Shown piece by piece: positions 59,506-64,000 of a stretch of DNA of 64,000 nt. The DNA comes from Patiria pectinifera. Taxonomy: Eukaryota; Echinodermata; Asteroidea; Valvatida; Asterinidae. Position 1 is the first letter of the stretch. Every line of letters starts with the position of its first letter. Location of the stretch: assembly GCA_029964075.1 (NCBI GenBank), contig CM057135.1, positions 14,286,863 through 14,350,862 of the forward strand, given 5' to 3'. The translations under genes and the position numbers were made by a program. A model generated the notes under the pieces. It ran no database searches. It saw nothing but the letters and a program-made list of their open reading frames with translations, and was not told the DNA's origin.

Positions 59506-60107
59506 CACAACCGCATTGCGCTTTAATCGTCGGCAAAACAAATTCGGGCAAAACCAAATGGATTTTGGATCTGTTAGAGTCACACTATAAAAACACATTT
59601 GAGGCGATAGTCATCATTTGCCCTACCATATTTAAAAACAAAACGTACATCAAAAGAAAGTGGATTCAAGCAGATCCAGAGGTATACCTCTGCGATCCGG
59701 AATTGTATAAGATGACGCTCAACGAAGCGATCGATTTTTACAGGAAAATATTTGAAGGTGTTGCCACGTTGTTTATCGTGGACGATTGCTCTTCGGATCA
59801 AGAGATTAAATATCGTAAAAAGACGTGCGCTTTAAGCAAGATGGCATTTAGCGGAAGACACGTAAATCACAGCTGTTGGTTACTGACCCAAAAGTACAAC
59901 AGCGTTTTAAAAGATTATAGAGAAAACACGGCTTGGTTGGCGTTATTTTACTGCAAAGATAAAACATCGTTTGATCAAGCGTTAGACGAAAACGACGTCG
60001 TACCCATTGAAGAACGAGATTATATAAAACGACGTTTGAGAGATGTGAAATATAGTAAATTGGTCGTATACACCAAACCTCCAGTTAGTTACGAGCTACT
60101 TGAGTAG
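59502..60107 (+). CDS. A32/FtsK-like genome packaging ATPase
   Basis: 201 residues, open. It drives DNA into a preformed capsid using ATP. Walker A GKTNSGKT is at residues 11-18, Walker B VATLFIVDD at 87-95 and a sensor-like HSCWLLTQ at 123-130, preceded by SGRHVNH; this order and spacing fit the A32 clade of the HerA/FtsK family. It begins inside the last codons of the capsid gene (ATGA overlap), so the two are probably expressed together. No break is seen. It is the best preserved enzyme gene of this element. Confidence 0.85.
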   Translation: MTQPHCALIVGKTNSGKTKWILDLLESHYKNTFEAIVIICPTIFKNKTYIKRKWIQADPEVYLCDPELYKMTLNEAIDFYRKIFEGVATLFIVDDCSSDQEIKYRKKTCALSKMAFSGRHVNHSCWLLTQKYNSVLKDYRENTAWLALFYCKDKTSFDQALDENDVVPIEERDYIKRRLRDVKYSKLVVYTKPPVSYELLE

Positions 60108-60140
60108 GTTAATAACCTAACTGCTTAACTAAATTAAGCA

Positions 60141-60215
60141 AGGTGCTCAAGTTAAATAAGCTAGGTGTGCAAGTTAAATAAGCTAGGTGCTCAAGTTAAA
60201 TAAGCTAGGTGCTTA
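60141..60215. repeat. 22-bp direct repeats, three units plus a part
   Basis: AGGTGCTCAAGTTAAATAAG with CT at its end occurs at 60141-60162, 60163-60184 (GCTC to GTGC) and 60185-60206, then AGGTGCTTAACTAAT follows. It lies just after the ATPase stop and before the next genes. Iteron-like; purpose unknown. Confidence 0.85.
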
Positions 60216-60317
60216 ACTAATAGGACCTAGTTGAGTAGCAACCTATTCAACAAACTACACATGTATTACAATTTGTTAATCAACAAACGTCAACAAAATG
60301 TATTTTGTTGTAAGTAA

Positions 60318-60470
60318 ATGATAGCAATATTTGAGTATATGCAGTTTTTGGCTATTATCATCATATCGCTTAATTTATCGTTTTACACCTACGAATACCT
60401 TTGCTTTTGTAACAAAGTTGCAAAAGCTACAACAAAATTAAATTCGTTTCTAATTAAATGGAGGACCTAA
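60318..60470 (+). CDS. Possible 50-residue membrane peptide
   Basis: ATG at 60318 opens MIAIFEYMQFLAIIIISLNL, a clear hydrophobic helix, followed by Tyr/Cys-rich YEYLCFCNK and a basic tail. It overlaps the start of the next gene (ATG at 60458) by 13 bases in another frame. No family is recognised. The overlap and position inside the gene block are the only support. Confidence 0.35.
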   Translation: MIAIFEYMQFLAIIIISLNLSFYTYEYLCFCNKVAKATTKLNSFLIKWRT

Positions 60471-61033
60471 AACTTACTTAAACCGAACAAGATCACAACG
60501 CAGAACATAAAGATCGTTTGTGCGGTGTCGTAGCAGCCGGAAACTCTAAAAAGTACTTGGGAAAGGAATACACCGTTAAACATATCGAAGCTCTTGACAG
60601 TAAAGAACTCGACAAGCTGTATCATCTGTACGAAACTAAATTTGGAAATGAAATTGTTCAAACCGTTGGTAAATACACTTTAAGTCTATTTTCGAGAGTG
60701 TTAGCTGTTGTTACACCCGTACAAATTTTAGGATATAACGTCACTATAGATTCTGAAGAAGAACTCACCAACGACTTGAGTTCTGATCCTATTATAAGCG
60801 CGAGTATGGCTGGTATGTTGAGCGACGTTTGTTACAAGTACGGAACTTTTTTATCACCCCTAGTAGCTACGATTATCACAACAAAACATTTGGAATTTAA
60901 TAAACCTAATATAATAAATGGAAGATCAGAAAGCAGCGACAGCAACGCCTGCAGCTCAACCAGCAGAGACAGAGACGCCCCAACCGATAAAAACAACGTC
61001 GTCACCGACGGTAACGAGAGTGACCAAGACTAA
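60458..61033 (+). pseudogene. Polinton helical protein, stop at codon 8
   Basis: ATG at 60458 (context TTAATTAAATG) gives MEDLKLT, a TAA, then in the same frame TEQDHNAEHKDRLCG and on to 61033. The open part contains a membrane-compatible or helical core (KLYHLYETKFGNEIVQTVGK, LSLFSRVLAVVTPVQIL) and SMAGMLSDVCYKYGTFLSPL, and a Ser/Asp/Asn-rich tail. Counterparts with a LYHLYETK...YKYG pattern are familiar from similar elements, but their job is unknown. The last 116 bases overlap the next gene in another frame. Confidence 0.6.
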
Positions 61034-61301
61034 ACATCCTAAACGAATACAGCAGGGTAAAGCTTTAGCCGAGCACAATAAACAGATGAAATTAAAATTA
61101 GCAAAAATGAACGTAACATCGGACGAAGCTACGAGCTCACCAGACTACAACCCTTGGGCGATGTGGGGGGCTATAGCGTCTGTAATAGGGGTGGGGATGC
61201 TGGTACTAAAAAGTAAGGCAACTGCGCCGGTAGAACAGCCAGTGCCGGTAGTCACGCAACCCACTACACCCAGCGCCCCCAAAACGCTAGACATGGAATA
61301 A
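60918..61301 (+). CDS. Single-pass membrane protein of the Polinton
   Basis: 127 residues, open, start context ATAATAA|ATG. The Thr/Ala/Pro-rich N-terminal part (1-40) and basic stretch (TKTKHPKRIQQGKALAEHNK) are followed by one membrane helix (WAMWGAIASVIGVGMLVL, about 79-96) and a Pro/Thr-rich tail. The first 116 bases overlap the 3' end of the previous gene in another frame. It could be a minor virion or membrane protein; no family recognised. Confidence 0.6.
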   Translation: MEDQKAATATPAAQPAETETPQPIKTTSSPTVTRVTKTKHPKRIQQGKALAEHNKQMKLKLAKMNVTSDEATSSPDYNPWAMWGAIASVIGVGMLVLKSKATAPVEQPVPVVTQPTTPSAPKTLDME

Positions 61302-61334
61302 ACCAGCAATTTAAAAATTGTTATATTAAAAACG

Positions 61335-61577
61335 ATGAGTAACTTTGACACCAACGGAATAGCTAATACGATTTACCACGGAGCCGTCATATCGGGTCTT
61401 TCGATGGGATACGCCATGGTAGGAGCTAAACTACTCAAAATGAAAGCGCCAGATTTAAACAAACTAAGCGTAGAAGATATGGGTAAATTGACGGGCATTA
61501 TAAGTGGAGCTCTGGCCACGCAAAATTGGTTGGTCACCCAGGGTATACTACTAGGCAGTATAATGAAAACGGCATAA
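61335..61577 (+). CDS. Small hydrophobic protein of the Polinton
   Basis: 80 residues, open. Two moderately hydrophobic, Gly-rich segments (IYHGAVISGLSMGYAMVGAK, about 13-32, and ITGII-like IISGALATQNWLVTQGILLG, about 55-74) flank a short charged loop (KAPDLNKLSVEDMGK). The preceding sequence is GTTATATTAAAAACG|ATG. A small virion or membrane component is likely; function unknown. Confidence 0.6.
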   Translation: MSNFDTNGIANTIYHGAVISGLSMGYAMVGAKLLKMKAPDLNKLSVEDMGKLTGIISGALATQNWLVTQGILLGSIMKTA

Positions 61578-61587
61578 TTTAAATAGG

Positions 61588-61602
61588 TTTATTAAATAAA
61601 TG
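61588..61602 (+). promoter_or_regulatory. TAAATG-like start context (representative)
   Basis: ATTAAATAAATG ends in the start codon. Similar text precedes many genes of this element: TATAATAAATG (43121 and 53333), TATAAATAAAATG (58402), TTAATTAAATG (60458), ATAATAAATG (60918), ATAATAATATG (57965) and, on the minus strand, TATTAAATAATATG (57933). It resembles late promoters of large DNA viruses and virophages, in which TAAATG overlaps the start codon. Regulation is inference. Confidence 0.45.
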
Positions 61603-62484
61603 GCTGAGGGAGGATTTGACTTTGACCCCGTTGATGATTACGATTACGATGGCGATGATGAAGTAGCAGAGACCAATCTGGACGACAACTTTGATACTCC
61701 TGCACCATCCATCCTCACTACCGACATAGATGACGTTTTAGATCAAGGAAGAAGCATGCTCACTAATGGGCGCGTTGATGAGTTTTACGATACTTATAAC
61801 ATATACAATAAACCAATATCTCCGAGATACGAAAACTTTATTCTCAACACAGAAGGTTTATTTTATGACACTGGTAAAGGCTTACTAAGGTTAACGGATC
61901 AAAGAAAACCAGACAGATTCTTGACTCTGAGGACTATTGAGTTAAATGTAAGAAAGATGGGTTTAAACGGTAGAGATTTTGTTAGAAACAAATTAGGTTT
62001 TACGCATTACGAACGTAAGACACTCAGTGACGATCAAAGCCAACACCTGCAATCGATACAACCCAAGAGTATCCCCATGACAGAACTACCCGGAGTCACC
62101 GATGAGGTAATCGAGATTATAGACGATTTAGAACAAGACACCGGCGCTCAAACGGAAGGATTAAATTACAGAGAACTCCAGGGTTTAGACAAAACTCTTC
62201 AGACGTTGAGAGGTAACCTAGAACTTAATTTATCGCGTCTCACAGAACTAGACCGAGAGATTGCAGCCACGAGACAAGAACTCGACGAATCTCACAGCGA
62301 AGAGGGTCGACGAGAGTTAAATGATAAATTGAGCGACTTGAACGTTGAAAGATCCGCCAGATTAGAAGCCGCAAAAGCCAACGAACGAGGGCTCAAAAGT
62401 CAGATCGCTAGAATTAAAGAAACGATTAATAAAATATTCGGCGACGACACGACTCTGGCGGAAAAGATCAGAACTCTTGTTTAG
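61600..62484 (+). CDS. Acidic coiled-coil structural protein, N-terminal part
   Basis: 294 residues; start context ATTAAATAA|ATG. The first 45 residues are strongly acidic (DYDYDGDDEVAETNLDDNF), then a folded part with FYDTYNIYNKPISPRYENF, TGKGLLRLTDQRKPDRFLTL and NKLGFTHYERK, then long helices (about 190-280; LQTLRGNLELNLSRLTELDR, RRELNDKLSDLNVERSARLE). The frame closes with TAG at 62482-62484, exactly where a second frame with a membrane part takes over. The two probably form one gene of about 420 residues in the intact element, broken here by one base near 62477. Confidence 0.7.
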   Translation: MAEGGFDFDPVDDYDYDGDDEVAETNLDDNFDTPAPSILTTDIDDVLDQGRSMLTNGRVDEFYDTYNIYNKPISPRYENFILNTEGLFYDTGKGLLRLTDQRKPDRFLTLRTIELNVRKMGLNGRDFVRNKLGFTHYERKTLSDDQSQHLQSIQPKSIPMTELPGVTDEVIEIIDDLEQDTGAQTEGLNYRELQGLDKTLQTLRGNLELNLSRLTELDREIAATRQELDESHSEEGRRELNDKLSDLNVERSARLEAAKANERGLKSQIARIKETINKIFGDDTTLAEKIRTLV

Positions 62485-62860
62485 AGAACAAGGTGTGACC
62501 GTAGTGAGTATTTTAGCCGCTTTGAGTTTAGCCATCAGCACGATAGTGAGTAGCATCGTCGCTAGCGTGAGAGGTGCGGGTGCCCCAACCGCGCCATCGC
62601 CAACACCTACACCAACACCAACACCAACACCAAAAGGCGGTATCAAAGAGTGGATTTCAAAACAACTCGCTAATTTTGCATCTGCTCTTCAAAAACTCGG
62701 AGTGAGCGCGTTGGGTGCTCTGCCGGGTATCATAGGCAGCGTACTCAGTTGGATATTTAACGCGCTGAGTAAGTCCGTATCGTGGTTGGCCGAACACGTG
62801 TGGGCTTTGTTTTTGGGTGTGGGAGCCTTGGTGTTTGCGTACCTGCAAAAACGATGGTAG
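62477..62860 (+). CDS. C-terminal membrane part of the coiled-coil protein, shifted frame
   Basis: 127 residues read from 62477, where there is no ATG, only TTG after CTC. This supports a frameshifted continuation of the preceding gene. It contains a membrane helix (VTVVSILAALSLAISTIVSS), a (PT)n linker (about 41-52), an amphipathic part (KGGIKEWISKQLANFASALQ), a Gly/Ala-rich helix and a final membrane helix (VWALFLGVGALVFAYL) followed by QKRW. Two or three membrane segments suggest a membrane-linked or internal virion protein. Function not established. Confidence 0.6.
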   Translation: MFREQGVTVVSILAALSLAISTIVSSIVASVRGAGAPTAPSPTPTPTPTPTPKGGIKEWISKQLANFASALQKLGVSALGALPGIIGSVLSWIFNALSKSVSWLAEHVWALFLGVGALVFAYLQKRW

Positions 62861-62885
62861 TAATAGTTGTGATCAAGTTAAACAA

Positions 62886-62932
62886 AAAAAAATAAGCCTT
62901 ACCAACTTTGCGCTGGTAAGGCTTATTTTTTT
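62886..62932. terminator. Perfect 19-bp hairpin between convergent genes
   Basis: AAAAAAATAAGCCTTACCA (62886-62904) pairs without mismatch with 62914-62932 across a 9-base loop (ACTTTGCGC). It lies 25 bases after one gene's stop and 23 bases before the stop of the opposing gene. A-run and T-run flanks make it look like a two-way transcription terminator or 3'-end signal. Role is inference. Confidence 0.75.
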
Positions 62933-62955
62933 GTGTTGTGAGATTAGAGTGTGAC

Positions 62956-64000
62956 TTATCGCGTTGCCTCGTAAGCTAAAATACCCATACCAACGATAGC
63001 CAACGTTCCTACCGTCAACGATAATTTTTCGTCTTGGTGAGTTTGTAGTTTAGTGGACTCTTGGGTTAAAACTGTAGGTGAGGGTGCTGGTGTAGGTGCT
63101 GGCGATGGCGCTGGTGTTGGTGCTGGTACAGCAGGTGATACAACATCGTTCGTCATAGGCTCTGGGGGTGTTGGTGGCGCGACGTCATCGGTGTCATCAA
63201 AAGAGTCGTCCGGCTGAGGTTGTGCGTTTAAATCTGGCACCAAACCAGTGTTCATACTCTGGGTAGCGATTTGAAGATTGTTGTTATAGCCGTCGTCCGT
63301 TCCAACCCTCAAGTTCATATCCGATGGAATTAAATACAACCCCGGTTTTACGACAAAATTTAAAGGCGTTCTGGCATACTGCAAAGAGTCTTGAAATTGA
63401 TCGATACTCGTTTCCATGTCGTCTACTGCATTGATGATATCTTCAACGATGACGTTAAATTGTCTCTGAGCGTCTAATCCGGTGCCCGGTGATAATACGC
63501 TCGTTTTTGTTTGAGCCTGCGCACCGAGTAAAGCGTACACGTAAGATCTGATTGATTCGTTGATCTTTATGATTCCCACGGGGGTAAACGAACTCGTGTC
63601 GGGTAAAAAATCTAACCAAGCCTTTTGTACCGATTCATTTTGTTCGATGTAAATAACCGTCCAAGGAACGTAAAGGCTTCCACTCTTTTTAGGACTGTCT
63701 AGACCGTGATAGCCGCTGTAAAGAACGTTTGGTTTGTTGGGTAGTGCTTTATCGTATTCACCAACCGCCACAAACTTGCCTTTATTAAAATATATGAGGT
63801 ACCTAAACCGTTAGATTTTGTGTCTCTCGTCTGTTTAAAAGACTTGTTTTGATCTATGCCAAACAACAAGCAGGTATCGGTAAAAGCTCTGTGATTTTAA
63901 CTGTTGTCTAGAGCGTTAAATGCGTCATCTCCCGGTAAAGGAGCGGCAAAGTCGTACAGGATCTTTCTAACCGTAAAATATAAATGAAAGTTAAAGATGG
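62956..64000 (-). pseudogene. Large structural protein with C-terminal anchor, cut by right edge
   Basis: The open minus-strand part from about 63771 to 62956 codes 271 residues. It has a beta-rich body (NVLYSGYHGLDSPKK, GSLYVPWTVIYIEQNESVQK, IRSYVYALLGAQAQTK), a Pro/Ala/Thr-rich linker (PAPTPAPSPAPTPAPS, about 215-235) and a last membrane helix (LTVGTLAIVGMGILAYEATR). It has no ATG of its own: GTG at 63769-63771 lies inside a longer reading. Coding similarity goes on to the window edge in a shifted frame (FTDTCLLFGIDQN and, beyond a TAA at 63897-63899, LYDFAAPLPGDDAF). So one frameshift near 63780-63830 and one stop break it. A tail-anchored virion surface or vertex protein is possible; unproven. 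Confidence 0.6.

Larger units (their letters stand above)
53290..64000. mobile_element. Polinton/Maverick (adintovirus-like) element, right edge cut
   Basis: Hallmarks are together in 11 kb: protein-primed polB (+), retroviral-type integrase (-), putative capsid protein and an A32/FtsK-like packaging ATPase, plus small membrane and coiled-coil genes. Terminal inverted repeats and the 6-bp target duplication could not be identified: the left boundary lies somewhere between the zinc-finger exon and 53333, and the right end is outside the window. The adenovirus-like cysteine protease usual in Polintons is not seen in the window. Stops and frameshifts in polB, integrase and three other genes mark an inactive copy. 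Confidence 0.85.

Overview
The window looks like nuclear DNA of a marine invertebrate. It is AT-rich, its genes have GT-AG introns, it is full of invertebrate-type transposable elements and it has many TACATGTA-type words. Echinoderm, hemichordate, amphioxus and mollusc all fit, and I cannot choose between them. I recognise no ordinary host gene, tRNA, rRNA or CRISPR array. Almost everything identifiable is a mobile element, a relic of one, or a repeat.

Layout. 1-3.57 kb is the right part of a PIF/Harbinger transposon with two convergent genes, a spliced HARBI1-like transposase (+) and a spliced Myb/SANT-like DNA-binding protein (-). 4.0-4.45 kb is a three-unit tandem repeat and 4.77 kb carries a 22-bp GC palindrome. 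6.9-10.0, 16.7-17.8 and 18.2-20.2 kb hold copies of one dispersed repeat, broken by other elements: a 1.7-kb inverted-repeat element (7.9-9.6 kb), a decayed Harbinger-like element (10.02-16.74 kb) that itself contains a minus-strand non-LTR retrotransposon with a 2A-like motif, and a hAT-type element (18.43-19.98 kb) with a perfect 8-bp target duplication. A piggyBac-type MITE (20.57-21.03 kb), a Ty3/gypsy pol relic (21.7-23.3 kb, -) and an EnSpm/CACTA TNP2-like transposase relic (23.6-25.7 kb, +) follow. 26.6-31.7 kb is a degenerate array of about five 0.7-1.1 kb units.

34.7-64 kb is the most striking part. A BEL/Pao retrotransposon relic (gag, protease, RT, RNase H) is followed by 3.5 kb of non-coding DNA, a C2H2 zinc-finger exon, a small SAP-like gene and the start of a protein-primed DNA polymerase B gene. 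Then the whole block from inside BEL gag to inside polB repeats in tandem (35659-45864 and 45865-56074, about 10.2 kb each, nearly identical). After the second copy polB runs on to its end, followed by the rest of a Polinton/Maverick (adintovirus-like) element: retroviral-type integrase (-), a small membrane protein, a putative major capsid protein, an A32/FtsK-like packaging ATPase, five or six small or structural genes and a large convergent structural gene cut by the right edge. Premature stops and frameshifts in polB, integrase and several structural genes show an inactive integrated copy, although the capsid and ATPase frames are open.

Functional logic. In the Polinton, polymerase and integrase would serve replication and insertion, while the capsid-ATPase-small-gene block would serve particle formation. 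Several of its genes begin with an AT-rich TAAATG-like start context, and a 19-bp perfect hairpin lies between the two convergent structural genes at the right. Stop codons shared by both copies of BEL and polB show that these elements were already dead when the 10.2-kb duplication occurred.
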